Below the pieces are notes generated by a model, which did not search any database, was not told the origin of the DNA, and worked only from the letters and a program-made list of their open reading frames with translations. The position numbers and the translations under genes are program-made. DNA of 64,000 nucleotides. Source: Branchiostoma floridae (lineage: Eukaryota > Chordata > Leptocardii > Amphioxiformes > Branchiostomatidae). The number at the start of each line of letters is the position of its first letter. Position 1 is the stretch's first letter. Shown here in pieces: positions 24,412-34,692 of this stretch. The DNA lies in the NCBI RefSeq assembly GCF_000003815.2, contig NC_049985.1, positions 2,113,645 through 2,177,644 on the forward strand, in the 5' to 3' direction.

Positions 24412-24897
24412 GTAAGTTGTTATAGATTTGTAGCACAGTGTAGCAACTCCATTGCTACTTTAAGTAGCAAAGTCACCTTGTAGCTGGACCAGCTAAGTTA
24501 TTTTGTAGCAGTCACAGTGTGTCACATGTTTAAAGAAAGGTTGCACTGTTGCAGATTGTGATTGCACCACTATTTTGTAGCAAAGTCCCGAAAAATTTCA
24601 TTCTAAAAGCATTCTGCAGAAAATATTGCTAGTTTTCATCCCAAAAGTAGTTTGGGGAAGAGTCCAACTTAACACAATTTAAGAGTATTTATATATGGCC
24701 AAACTGCTTTTTAATTCGAGATGTCCTGAACCGGAGATCTTCCAGTTTCCAATTAGTTGGATCATGGAACCAAGAGCCAATAACAGTTGAGCCACAGGGA
24801 CATCCCTTGTATGTTTCTGTACTTGTCTTGTAATGTTGTATTCTATGTCCAATTATGTAGCTACTAGAAGCATAACATCTGTCTTTCTCTTGTACAG

Positions 24898-24996
24898 AAA
24901 TCGGAGCCTCCTCTGATCACAGCTGCAAAGGGTGGCCACTATGAGGTCGTTCATGACATTCTCAGGAAGAACCCAAATGTGAATGCTGTAGACAAG
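24898..24996 (+). CDS. KIDINS220: KIDINS220 exon 6: ankyrin repeat 6
   Basis: 99 bp in phase 0 (KSEPPLITAAKGGHYEVV to NPNVNAVDK). The KNPNVN ending matches the unusual sixth repeat of the vertebrate protein, which lacks the usual GA before the terminal loop. Acceptor tgtacag, donor aag|gtacag. Confidence 0.92.
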
Positions 24997-25535
24997 GTAC
25001 AGGATTGGATTCTCTTTGAATGTCTATATACTGCCTTGCTAATAATATTTTTTATGCATTAAAAAAAGTGTTGAGTCATATTCCCTTATTACAGTTTACT
25101 TATTCCTCCTAACAAGAAAGAAATGATACTGAATCAGATGAAAATTCTACAGAGGAGGTGTTATAATTATGTAGGTTAGTTTCTCAAGTAGGACTTTAGA
25201 ACCATAATATAGGCAAAGAAAAGGCACAGCAAAGAAAAGAATAGAGAACTACCATGTACACGTATGCTGGTCTGGTGCTCTGCTGTGTATTCTGGGGGAG
25301 AGCTTGCCGTGCTAGCATTGGATGCCTGAACCTCACAGAGTAACCAGTGACTGAAGGAAGATATGAGAAATGGAAAATGCTGTACACCATTTTCCAAGAT
25401 GAAAAGAATAGTTAGAGTGTCGCAAATATATCTCACATCACAGCAAGACATTGGGGGAGATGCTACTTTGAAGAGTTTGCCAATGATGTGTACAAAAGAC
25501 TAATAACTGACTTGTTTTACCATTGTTTACTCCAG

Positions 25536-25634
25536 GATGGTCACACAGCACTCAGCATAGCAGCAAAGGATGGCGACACGGACATTGTGAGGGAGCTGCT
25601 GGCCAAGGGGGCTTATCTGAACCTTACAGATAAG
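25536..25634 (+). CDS. KIDINS220: KIDINS220 exon 7: ankyrin repeat 7
   Basis: 99 bp in phase 0 (DGHTALSIAAKDGDTDIV to GAYLNLTDK). Acceptor ctccag, donor aag|gtaagc. It fills the seventh position of the ankyrin array. Confidence 0.93.
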
Positions 25635-25986
25635 GTAAGCTGTGGCTGATATGCACATGTACTCTGCTTATGCAGGAAATCGCTCTTATTTTATTTTACG
25701 TTCGTATTATACAAAATGGACATTTTTACCAAAGGCCCTCTGTGTTAGTTAAAGGGTACATACGTATATAGCAGAAGAAGGGAATTTTCAATTTATTACT
25801 TATTCCCTGCTGATATTTTTCCAAAAGACCTGTCAAGTGCCAGTGAAATCAAGTTATAAAATTTGGTCTTTTCTGTAATCTTTATAGCAAGTGGAGGATG
25901 TCTGATAGGCAATTTGAAACGTAAATAGGCAAGACTTTACTGATTGTGTAGGATTAAAGAAAACTACAATATCTTGTTTTCCCCAG

Positions 25987-26085
25987 GACGGAGACACAGT
26001 CCTGATCCATGCTGTGAAGGGGGGACACCTGGGAGTGGTGCAGGCACTGCTGGACAGGTACCCAGATGTGGACATGCCGGGCGCA
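25987..26085 (+). CDS. KIDINS220: KIDINS220 exon 8: ankyrin repeat 8
   Basis: 99 bp in phase 0 (DGDTVLIHAVKGGHLGVV to YPDVDMPGA). The DTVLI and AVKGGH core corresponds to vertebrate repeat 8. Acceptor ccccag, donor gca|gtaagt. The last 51 bases plus donor are duplicated 107 bp downstream, with a weaker third fragment beyond. Confidence 0.93.
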
Positions 26086-26141
26086 GTAAGTACAAGTCTT
26101 ACTCTGGTTCTTACATGTATGTAACAGTACAGTTAACACCA

Positions 26142-26262
26142 GTGGTGCAGGCACTGCTGGACAGGTACCCAGATGTGGACATGCCGGGCGCAGTAAGTAC
26201 AAGTCTGGTTCTTTAATAGTAGAGTTAACACCATAGTGGACATGCCAGGTGCAGTAAGTGTT
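26142..26262 (+). repeat. KIDINS220: Duplicated 3' edges of exon 8 with donor sites
   Basis: 26142-26192 is identical to the last 51 bases of exon 8 and is followed by gtaagtacaagtct, also copied from the intron. It is preceded by ag (accag). A shorter fragment, gtggacatgccaggtgca plus gtaagt, follows at about 26237-26260. If the first copy were joined to exon 8's own donor it would add 51 bases in frame (17 residues). The upstream acceptor context is poor in pyrimidines. Confidence 0.9.
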
Positions 26263-26437
26263 CCTTTATAATGTTATAGTAGAGTTCAGACCAGTGGTGC
26301 AACCCAGGGTTGTACCTGTCCATTGGTCCTTTTGCCCAGGGCAATTAAAAGTGCTAATTGGGCAAGAGCATGTCCTCCTGTATTTGCCCAATCTGACCAG
26401 TGAGACTCTTTCATAAGTTTTCCCTGGGTAGTACTTA

Positions 26438-27020
26438 TAGGGCCTTCACACGGAAATCGAATTAGCAGGAATCAAGCCGAACCAGCCGGAATGAAGTATT
26501 TGCAAACTTCGTGTCACATTCGGGGCCATTCGGGTGGGAATTCCAAATTTGCCTTTAATCCCCTTCACACGAGAAGGAATGAGCCGGAATGCCGTCAGAA
26601 TAAAAATTATTGTCTATTCCTGTGAATTCGTAGTGCATTCTAGACATTCTTACGGCATTTGAAATATTCTTTCGGCCACATTCTGGCAGGATTCGAGGTG
26701 GCTTGCCGTTTCGGTTCTCCATCGAATGAGATAAGAATGTTTTGAATGATGTTAGAATGCTGTAGAATGCGGTCAGACTGCAGTCAGAATAGTTAGAATA
26801 CACTAAGAATCCACTACGACTGCCATTTGATATTTCTTCACTTCGAATACACCTTGACAGTTTTTAACATGTCGAAAACTTTTGAGCCAGCCAAAAGAAC
26901 GGGGACGAATATCTCGAATGCAGTAAGAATGTTTAGAATACAAGAATTGCGAGGAATTGCCACGAAAAGAAAAAAAATTCATTCGGACGGCATTCAGGCT
27001 CTCGTGTGAAGGGGGCTTTA
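26438..27020. mobile_element. Inverted-repeat element with CCTTCACACG ends
   Basis: Left end tagggccttcacacgg. The right end reads cgtgtgaagggggcttta, its imperfect complement. Another internal copy of the motif (cccttcacacgagaaggaat) lies near 26562. Inside are many gaatg and cattc runs (gtcagaat, gccggaatg). Length 583 bp, no transposase. Non-autonomous DNA transposon by structure. Confidence 0.7.
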
Positions 27021-27231
27021 GATGTGGGTAGATGTTGTTCTACTAGCCAGACTGAAACACACTTCCAGTGCCTCATCCAACTGACCAACCCTACAAATGT
27101 AGAAGCTTGCCAGACCCATGTAAAGCAAGATATGTAGTTAGGTCAAGCTTCTTGTCATTTCCTGGCTTATGCATATGGCTTTAGGCTGTTTCTTCTTACA
27201 TTTGTACTAACCTGTATCATTTCTTCTCCAG

Positions 27232-27330
27232 GACAACAAAACTGCACTGTACTGGGCTGTGGAGAAGGGCCATCCACCCATTGTACAGGCTATCCTGGAC
27301 TATAACCCAAACACTGAGATAGCTTCAAAG
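27232..27330 (+). CDS. KIDINS220: KIDINS220 exon 9: ankyrin repeat 9
   Basis: 99 bp in phase 0 ([18 protein letters not shown] to NPNTEIASK). [13 protein letters not shown] is the same as in the vertebrate ninth repeat, one of the strongest anchors for the ortholog call. Acceptor ttctccag, donor aag|gtatgg. Confidence 0.96.
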
Positions 27331-27682
27331 GTATGGATGATTTCTGTAGCTTTCTGTAGTAGTTAGATGTTCTTGGTTTTGTTTCAGGCAGAATCGTAGG
27401 GCTAGTTCATGAAAAGACAAAATAAGGCTACCATTTTACATGTGAAAGAAGAATTTATCGTACTGATCAAGTAGAAACTGTGAACTTAAATTGAGAACTG
27501 AAATATGCTAACCATAACAATTGCTGTTATAGCAAATAGACAATAGAAATTAGATTATTTGATTATTGCATAACATTTGTTGTAGAATTATGTTGGAAAA
27601 GAAATACGAAGGAATTATTTCTTGTATACTGGTTGCTTGAATGTCAACTAAAGTTTCTGTGTCTGTATAACTGCCTGTGTAG

Positions 27683-27781
27683 GGAGGAGACACCCCACTG
27701 CTGCGGGCCACACGACACAGGAGCATCGACCTGGTGGAGATGTTACTGAACAAGGGAGCAAAGGTTTCTGCAACGGACAAG
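27683..27781 (+). CDS. KIDINS220: KIDINS220 exon 10: ankyrin repeat 10
   Basis: 99 bp in phase 0 ([18 protein letters not shown] to GAKVSATDK). The GAKVSA ending matches vertebrates. Acceptor gtgtag, donor aag|gtacgc. Confidence 0.95.
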
Positions 27782-27948
27782 GTACGCTCGTATGACAGCA
27801 TTAATTTGCAGTCAAGTTCCTGCATGTTGCCATTCAAAACTGACACTGCGTCATCGCGGAACTTCATAACGATTGCATCATGTACATGTACATGTTATGT
27901 GTATTTCTATGCCTGGTTAACTCAGACAAACTTTGTTCATGTACACAG

Positions 27949-28126
27949 AGAGGAGACACGCCCTTGCATGTAGCCATTCGAAACCGGCACCGCATCATCG
28001 CAGAACTTCTGCTAAGGAACCCCCGGGACGGACGGCTGCTGTATAAACCCAACCGCCAGGGGGAGACGCCGTACAACATCGACTGTGCGCAGCAGAAAAG
28101 CATCCTCACACAGATATTTGGGGCCA
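27949..28126 (+). CDS. KIDINS220: KIDINS220 exon 11: ankyrin repeat 11 and linker
   Basis: 178 bp, entering in phase 0 and leaving in phase 1. It codes the last ankyrin repeat ([14 protein letters not shown]) followed by the conserved linker [21 protein letters not shown] and [11 protein letters not shown]. Acceptor gtacacag. The donor is gcca|gtatgt, and reading through gives a stop within three codons. Joined to exon 12, the phase is correct. Confidence 0.95.
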
Positions 28127-28176
28127 GTATGTGAAGCATTACAGTATTTGTTTCTTAGTTTCAAATCTGTACAGTA

Positions 28177-28352
28177 ATAATTGGTCAACTAATATCTGAA
28201 TGAAAGCTCATCTGCGTTGGTAGAATCCATAGTTGAAAAAGTTTAAACTTTGTTCCAACACAGCTTGACTGAAGATTTACATGTGTATGGTGAGTCTTTC
28301 TTCTGTTGTGTTGGAACAAAGTTTAAACTTTTTCAACAATTGGTCAACTAGC
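28177..28352. repeat. Perfect 30-bp inverted repeat flanked by a direct repeat
   Basis: The arms 28233-28262 and 28307-28336 are exact complements (ttgaaaaagtttaaactttg and onward) around a 44-bp spacer. aattggtcaacta flanks the structure at about 28177 and 28340. It could fold into a long hairpin in the exon 11-12 intron, or be a very small MITE. Confidence 0.85.
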
Positions 28353-28410
28353 TAGCATTTTAATCTCGATGTCCGTCTTTTTTGAAATTTTAGAAAAGAA
28401 GCTTCAAACC

Positions 28411-29598
28411 AAGGAGCTTTTATCAGGAGGAGAGAGTATGGAGTTACCCGCCCGCTGTGCGCCTTTGTTTGGCCCGTTAAATCCCGCAGCGCCGGCTTTG
28501 TTTACTGCCCTGCGCGGCGCCCGTCTGATCTGATGTTCGTAGCGCCGGTTGGCGCGGTTTCTATGCTAATGAGCCACGCCATTACGTCATAGCCCTCGAG
28601 CCAGCCCGAAGCCCGATCGGCAAGAGGCGAAGTGGGTCAGGTTTCCGACGATTCCCTTATTTGGAAAACTCGGCAGGCATGTGACTACGTCATCTTGCGG
28701 TAGAGGGCACAATGGCGGACAGTTTGATATGTTTCTCTTCGCCGTACAACAAACATGGGCCAGTTTAGGCCTATTTTCGCGGATCGAGGTCTGTTTTCTT
28801 GCGATAGAATTATGAATTTTCACATGTATTTTCAGATGGCTACTAAAAAAATATGACGTTTTTCTTCATTTAGCTGATATTTTTTCGTAACTGTTGATGA
28901 TGTGCTCGGTAAAATGGCGTGTTCACTGTTGGTCGAACCTTGCTCATTTTTGTCGAACCACCCGTGTATTTAGAGGATACATCGGGCCTGGAATAAGGTG
29001 AAGGTAAGGCGGGAGAGCATAGTTTTCATGGTTTTCGTTACGATCGGGTTTTCGTATATAATGTCTTGAGTTCTCCAGGCATAATTTTGAACTTTGTATT
29101 TGTATCGATTTATGAAATATATCTGTTGCATACTTAAAAAAAACTTGGTTCCTGTGATCATTGAGTCAGGTTTTTCACAGTCATCATTAATTGTAGGAAT
29201 ATTACCAGTTTTTTTCGTAGACTTTGCCTCAGACAATTTTGCCTTTAGGCTTAGCCGGTACCCGAGCGGCGGCGCTGTCCGGTCGCCGTATGGCTTTGAA
29301 ATTTCACCCTCAGTCAGAGAGAATATTGCCGCCGCTGTGTGTATTCCGAAGTTACTCTTCTGTTCAACATCGTCGACAAAATCGCAAAAATCAGATCGCT
29401 ACACACAATGTTTGTATCCCCAGGCCGCCCCACCATGAAAATGACCAAAAAACAAAGGGAAAACAAAAGCTTGCGTGGGTGAAATGTATGCAGATGCGGG
29501 TTTTTGACACGTGGGTGTTAATAAAATTTTGTCGCCCGCTACGAACATACGAACAATGGAAACTAATCCGTACTCTCTCCTCCTGATAAAAGCTCCTT
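28411..29598. mobile_element. 1.19-kb inverted-repeat element with GC-rich, promoter-like core
   Basis: The ends aaggagcttttatcaggagg and cctcctgataaaagctcctt are perfect complements, continuing imperfectly to about 32 bp (agagagtatgga / tccgtactctct). Outside lie similar, imperfect flanks (gcttcaaacc and gttcaaacat), possibly a decayed target duplication. The left third is rich in GC and CpG, unlike its surroundings. It carries CRE-like sites (ttacgtcat at about 28582, tacgtcat at about 28685) and a YY1-like aatggcgg at about 28711. No transposase frame seen. Confidence 0.8.
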
Positions 29599-29783
29599 GT
29601 TCAAACATAGCAAACAGCTGTAACTTAAACTACCAAATACTATGAGAAATCTAATTTTTTTGTCTTGTACATGTCTTACTCTTTCTATGTACAGTTTCTT
29701 ATGAAGATAAAATGTAAAAATAAAGATTATAATTCGTTGTCTGAGACATTGTTGGAGTGACCTTTTGATCTGTTTTTGCCCAG

Positions 29784-29948
29784 AATACCTCCATCCGAGT
29801 GAGAACGAGAACAGCATGCTGGGATACGACCTTTACAGCAGCTCTCTGGCGGACATTTTGAGCGAGCCGACATTGACCCCGCCCATCACTGTGGGTCTGT
29901 ACGCACAGTGGGGCAGCGGCAAGTCCTTTCTCCTCAGGAAACTGCAAG
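29784..29948 (+). CDS. KIDINS220: KIDINS220 exon 12: start of KAP NTPase, Walker A
   Basis: 165 bp, phase 1 in and phase 1 out. It codes the conserved block [18 protein letters not shown] followed by the P-loop region [19 protein letters not shown], with Walker A as GSGKS. KAP-family NTPases bind nucleotide at this loop on the cytoplasmic face. Acceptor tgcccag, donor aag|gtgagt. A degraded copy of its middle part lies 95 bp downstream after a GA-rich microsatellite. Confidence 0.96.
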
Positions 29949-30037
29949 GTGAGTGAGAGAGAGAGGGATAGAGAGAGGGAGATAGAGATAGAGATCTAGA
30001 GTGAGGAAGAGAGAGAGAGAGAAGAAGAAAGAGAAAA
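29949..30037. repeat. (GAGA)n-rich microsatellite after exon 12 donor
   Basis: Purine-rich gaga/gata tract starting immediately at the donor site, an uncommon position because it occupies the first 90 bases of the intron. Confidence 0.85.
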
Positions 30038-30042
30038 AAGAA

Positions 30043-30105
30043 CTGGCGGACATTTTGTGCGAGCCGACCTTGGATGGATGCATTGATCCCATCACTGTGG
30101 GTCAG
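30043..30105 (+). repeat. KIDINS220: Degraded partial copy of exon 12
   Basis: ctggcggacattttg, gagccgac, and cccatcactgtgggtc follow exon 12 in order, with substitutions and an insertion that breaks the frame. Not coding. Confidence 0.85.
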
Positions 30106-30137
30106 TTATTGTGATGCTGTGTTTTTGTTATCCTCAG

Positions 30138-30317
30138 ATGAAATGAAGGAGTTTGCTGAGCAGGAAAGCGAGCCGGTGTTGGCGGTGTCGTGGCAGCTTA
30201 TCGTGGCGCACGCGGTCGTCAGCACACTCCTGGGCCTGGTGTTTGGCTTCAGCATCAGCTGGCTGGCTGGCCTACTTATCGGCCTCATCGCTTTCTTTAT
30301 AGTGGTCTTATTTCTAG
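30138..30317 (+). CDS. KIDINS220: KIDINS220 exon 13: first membrane-segment pair
   Basis: 180 bp, phase 1 in and out. It codes DEMKEFAEQESEPVLAVSW followed by about 45 strongly hydrophobic residues (LIVAHAVVSTLLGLVFGF, then WLAGLLIGLIAFFIVVLFLG). These form the first two transmembrane helices, inserted within the NTPase as in vertebrate KIDINS220. Acceptor cctcag, donor tag|gtaaga. Confidence 0.93.
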
Positions 30318-30519
30318 GTAAGACCCATGTCGTTTGTGATATATAAGGACCTGGTGTAGAGTTAATCCTCATTTCCTTTTTGTGTGACTTTTACCTTGAC
30401 AGAGACACTGTACAAAATCATATAGCTGTGCTTTGTTATTTGGTATCGTCTACTCTTTGGAAGCAGACAATCATTAGCAACAAGTATTGTTAGCTACTGT
30501 AAATTGGTCTTCCCCATAC

Positions 30520-30880
30520 AGTGTACCGTGTATGTGGCTTCCCAGGGATTTGAGACTGGCACATTAGATAATAAGGGACCTGTAGGGCTTTGTCATCATA
30601 GAATTCCAAGCCTTGCCTACTGATGTACTTTCAAATTGTTAAACTTTACGAGAATTTCTGTCCCCCCAGGTATACATGTAGTGTACTTGGGTTCTCAGAG
30701 ATTTGACTGGGGCTGGGCATAGCAGATAGGAAACTTGTTGGAAGCTGGTTTGTACTTGTATGACTCAAAATTTTGCCCAGTTTGTTTAAACTATACCTGA
30801 ACTCCTTTCCCCAGCAGGTATAGTGTACTTGGGATCTCAGGGGTTTGACTGGGAATGGGCGTGGCAGATAGGAAACTTAG
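30520..30880 (+). repeat. KIDINS220: Upstream copies of the exon 14 acceptor and 5' edge, about 149-bp period
   Basis: Acceptor-plus-exon starts resembling exon 14 lie at 30670 (ccccccag|gtatac) and 30818 (cagcag|gtatag), with a faint one near 30520. The real exon starts at 30967. The 30818 copy keeps the reading GIVYLGSQGFDWEWAW with three silent differences, then diverges. No matching donor is evident, so these are probably decoy acceptors. Confidence 0.9.
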
Positions 30881-30966
30881 GACTCTATCCTTGTAGGACA
30901 CTAAGCCTTCTCTACACACTGTGCTTTTTATTTGTTTAACTTAAACCTGAATTTCCCCTCCACCAG

Positions 30967-31120
30967 GTATAGTGTACTTAGGTTCTCAGGGGTTTGACTG
31001 GGAGTGGGCGTGGCAGGCAGGAGACTTCGTGTACCGACACCTGTCCTACTCCCAGCTGATGCTGCAGGTCTGCTTCTGTAACCCCCCGGTCATCAGGACA
31101 CAGCAGGCACTGCCTATCAG
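30967..31120 (+). CDS. KIDINS220: KIDINS220 exon 14: NTPase segment
   Basis: 154 bp, phase 1 in and phase 2 out. It codes GIVYLGSQGFDWEWAWQAGD, then SYSQLMLQVCFCNPPV and QQALPIR. It corresponds to the WNWAW and VNPPE segments of the vertebrate KAP domain between the two membrane pairs. Acceptor caccag, donor cag|gtcagt. Both edges are massively copied: the 5' edge upstream and the 3' edge downstream. Confidence 0.93.
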
Positions 31121-31198
31121 GTCAGTCTTTCTTCTATTTCAAACCAACTATGTGTGTTACGTGTATTGTAATGGTATTGTATCAGGGACAGAAGTAAT

Positions 31199-33370
31199 CG
31201 GTTCTGTGCAGGTCTGCTTCTGCAACCCTCCGGTCATCAGGACACAGCAGGCACTGCCTATCAGGTCAGTATGTTTAAGCTTTTCTATAATTGTGTATTA
31301 CATTATATACGCATAGTGGCCGTTTGGGTAAACCCACAGCAATACTTAGACCTAAGGTAAGGTATTATTGTGATGGGAGCAGAAGTGATCGGTTCTGTGC
31401 AGGTCTACTTCCGCAACCCTCCCGTCATCAGCAGGCATTACCTATCAGGTCAGTCCTTTTTCAAAAAGTCAATGTGTATGTGTGTTATGTGTATTGTGTA
31501 TAGTATTGTATAGTATTGTAATGGTTGCAGAAGTGATCGGTTCTGTGCAGGTCTGCTAGCGCTTCTGCAACCCTCCGGTCATCAAGACACAGCAGGCACT
31601 GCCCATCAGGTTCGTACATTTTCGTACATACATAGTACCACAGGCATAGTGGCCATTTCTGTATACACACAGTAGTGCTTAGACCTAAGGTAAGGAAATA
31701 TACAACGTAGTATTGTGTTGGGAGCAGAAGTGGGGCATTTTCAGCTTCTGCAACCCTCCGGTCATCAGAACGCAGCAGGCACTGCCTATCAGGTCAGTAT
31801 ATCTAGACTTTTGTATAGTATGTATAGTAAGTAATGTAATGGGGGCAGAAGCGATAGACTTTGTATACAATGTAGGTCTGCTTCATCTGTAACCCTCCAG
31901 TCATCAGAACGTAACAGACACTGCCTATCAGGTCAGTCCTTTTTCAAAAAGTCAATGTATATGGTGGGTGTTATATGTATTGTGTATAGTATCGTAATGG
32001 TTGCAGAAGTGATCGGTTCTGTGCAGGTCTGCTTCTGTAATCCTCCAGTCATCAAGACACAGCAGGCACTGCCCATCAGGTCAGTCCTTTTTCAAAAAGA
32101 CAATGTATGTGTGTTATGTGTATTGTGTATAGTATCGTATAGTATTGTAATGGTTGCAGAAGTGATCGGTTCTGTGCAAGTCTGCTTCTGCAACCCTCCG
32201 GTCATCAGGACGTAGCAGGCACTGCCCATCAGGTTCGTACATTTAAACATGATTGTACATACATAGTACCACAGGCAAAGTGGCCATTTCTGTATACGCA
32301 CAGTTAGTGCTTAGACCTAAGGTAAGGAAATATACAACGTAGTATTGTGTTGGGAGCAGAAGTGGTGCATTTTCAGCTTTTGCAACAGCTTCTCCTGTCA
32401 TCAGGACACAGCAGGCACTGCCTATCAGGTCAGTATGTTTAAGCTTTTCTATAATTGTGTATTACATTACATGTATATACGCATAGTGGCCATTTGGGTA
32501 AACCCACAGCAATACTTAGACCTAAGGCAAGGTATTATTGTGATGGGAGCAGAAGTGATCGGTTCTGTGCAGGTCTACTTCCGCAACCCTCCCGTCATCA
32601 GCAGGCATTACCTATCAGGTCAGTCCTTTTTCAAAAAGTCAATGTGTACATTGTGTTACGTGTATTGTGTATAGTATCGTATAGTATTGTAATGGTTGCA
32701 GAAGTGATCGGTTCTGTGCAGGTCTGCTTCTGAAACCCTCCGGTCATCAGAAGGGCACTGCCTATCAGGTCAGTATACTTTTGGATTGTGGATCACATGC
32801 ACATGCAATAGGTGGCCGTTTCTGTATACACACAGTAGTGCTTAGACCTAAGGTAAGGAAATATACAACGTAGTATTGTGTTGGGAGCAGAAGTGGTGCA
32901 TTTTCAGCTTCTGCAACCCTCCTGTCATCAGGACGCAGCAGGCACTGCCTATCAGGTCTGTATATCTAGACTTTTGTATAGTATTGTATAGTTACTGTAT
33001 TGTATAGGGGGCAAAAGTGATCGGCTCTGTACAGGTCTGCTTCATCTGTAACCCTCCCGTCATCAGAACGTAACAGGCACTGCTAACACAAACCAACTAA
33101 GTGTGTTATTGGATACCAGACCCCAGCCCAACCTCAATAGTATCTGTCGTGTTTATCAGGGTCTATCTTAGGGGGAACTGCAGCTGTAGAATTTTCTTGT
33201 TTTTTTGGGGGGGGGGCCCTAGAGCCAAGGAATTGGGCTGTATAGGAAAGAGTGTTGAATGTAATAATTGTATTGTATTTGGGAGAGAAGTGATCGGATC
33301 TGTGCATTTTCTATTTCTGCAACCCTCCTGTTATTAGGACTCAGAAGGCATTACCCATCAGGTCAGTAGG
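31199..33370 (+). repeat. KIDINS220: Array of about 13 copies of the exon 14 3' edge with splice sites
   Basis: The block gtctgcttctgcaaccctcc to cactgcctatcag plus gtcagt recurs near 31210, 31402, 31549, 31745, 31875, 32024, 32178, 32378, 32571, 32721, 32910, 33035 and 33310. Most copies are preceded by tgtgcag or ttttcag, resembling an acceptor. Copies near 31210 and 32024 stay open (CFCNPPVIRTQQALPIR-like). Others carry tag, taa or tga, or deletions. Longer blocks (for example cttagacctaagg) recur at 31679, 32311 and 32840, so duplication happened at more than one scale. Confidence 0.93.
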
Positions 33371-33527
33371 GACATTTACAATCATATACTATAGACTCCA
33401 ATTTTCTTTCTGATTGAAGCCAACTGCACATGTGGTACCCCACTCCTATTCGTACTCTTATCAACAATGTTATATTCATTTGTATTGAATAGTTGTATCA
33501 TACATGTTTAAGCTATGGCTATCCGAC

Positions 33528-33632
33528 AGACACAGACACACACACACACAGACAGACACACACACACATGCACAGACAGACAGAAACACACACACACACA
33601 TACACACATACACACACACACACACACTCACA
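33528..33632. repeat. (CA)n-rich microsatellite
   Basis: Imperfect cacaca/gacaga tract. Thr/His-rich open frames across it are artefacts. Confidence 0.95.
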
Positions 33633-33667
33633 AATTTGTACCTCTAGCTGTTCTCATTTTTTCCCCT

Positions 33668-33683
33668 CAGGTTCCTGTTCACG
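33668..33683 (+). repeat. KIDINS220: Copied exon 15 acceptor (decoy)
   Basis: cctcag|gttcctgttcacg repeats the first 13 bases of exon 15, exactly 102 bp before the real start, then diverges (ttacaag) and meets stops. A short decoy acceptor. Confidence 0.7.
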
Positions 33684-33772
33684 TTACAAGTGCTTTACAT
33701 GTACCTTGTATATGGAAATAACATTTAAAAGTTTTACTAAAAAGTTATAACTTCATTGTTATTTCTCTCCAG

Positions 33773-33924
33773 GTTCCTGTTCACGGACTACGCGCGGCTG
33801 ACCCACGTGGGGGGCGAGACGTCGCTGGCCGGGATGATCGGGACTCTGTGCGAGGCTGCTGAGCAGGAGTTTGGCTTCCTCGTCACGAGACTCTTCAGAG
33901 TCTTCAAACCAGAACACAGCCAAG
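33773..33924 (+). CDS. KIDINS220: KIDINS220 exon 15: NTPase segment
   Basis: 152 bp, phase 2 in and phase 1 out. It codes [19 protein letters not shown], then [14 protein letters not shown]. It is one of the most conserved parts of KIDINS220 ([21 protein letters not shown]). Acceptor ctccag, donor aag|gtcaga. Confidence 0.96.
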
Positions 33925-34119
33925 GTCAGAAACTTCAGCATCTGTTATGCCAGATAGCAATTACTTATTATTAATAAGAAATTGGGTATGATTCCAAAAT
34001 TATATCAAGCTGATTGTATGATTGCTATTTGGCATATCTTGCTATATGCCTGGATGTCTAACCTTCATCAACGTATTTCAGTATCTGTGTATTTTTTATC
34101 TGCATGTCCTTCAATGAGG

Positions 34120-34230
34120 AATGCGCCTGTAGCTGAACTGGTAGCAGCCTTACGGATGAGCTCCTGGCTCAAGTTACATGTAATATGTTACAATTGGTAA
34201 CTGGAGTCCCTGGTTATAATCCTGGGTATG
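34120..34230 (+). mobile_element. tRNA-like SINE fragment
   Basis: An A-box-like tagctgaactgg at about 34130 and a B-box-like ggttataatcctgg at about 34212 sit at roughly tRNA spacing. Probably a SINE in the exon 15-16 intron. The B box is degraded. Confidence 0.4.
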
Positions 34231-34408
34231 GCAACTCAGAACTTTTGAAAAAATTTATCTTGTGTGTGTTTATTTCTTTTCCGACTTGTCAAAATCCAAA
34301 AAAATCCAATTGGCAACAAATAAATTTGGTGTGGCCTTGATGTAAAGGAGTCATTTAGCTCAATTGTATAATTAATACAACAGTAACCTACAGTAATTTC
34401 TTCCACAG

Positions 34409-34611
34409 GTGAGAAAGGTGCAGGCAGGTTCAAGCAGGTGTGCTGCTGTCCCACCTTCGTCATCGTTATCCTGGAGATGCTCGCCGTGCTGGTCAGCATC
34501 ATCCTCCTGGTGAACTTTCACCTCGACAACCCGACCGTCAACGCCTTCCTCATCGCCATGGTTTCCATCGTGGGGCTGACGCTGCTGCTGACCTGCCGCA
34601 TCTGGTTTGAG
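34409..34611 (+). CDS. KIDINS220: KIDINS220 exon 16: second membrane-segment pair
   Basis: 203 bp, phase 1 in and phase 0 out. It codes a basic, Cys-rich start (GRFKQVCCCPTF) and two hydrophobic stretches, VIVILEMLAVLVSIILLV and AFLIAMVSIVGLTLLL, ending CRIWFE. These are transmembrane helices 3 and 4. Acceptor ttccacag. The donor gag|gtttgt is weak at +4. The second helix plus this donor is repeated twice downstream. Confidence 0.93.
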
Positions 34612-34692
34612 GTTTGTTTTGTTTTTGTCTGCCATCCTGCCGACAACGCCACTGTTAGGTTCCTAATAAAGTTCACAAGACACCCGATGTAG

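Noticed and set aside
33493-33750. Thr/His-rich open frames
   Set aside because: Translation of a (CA)n microsatellite.
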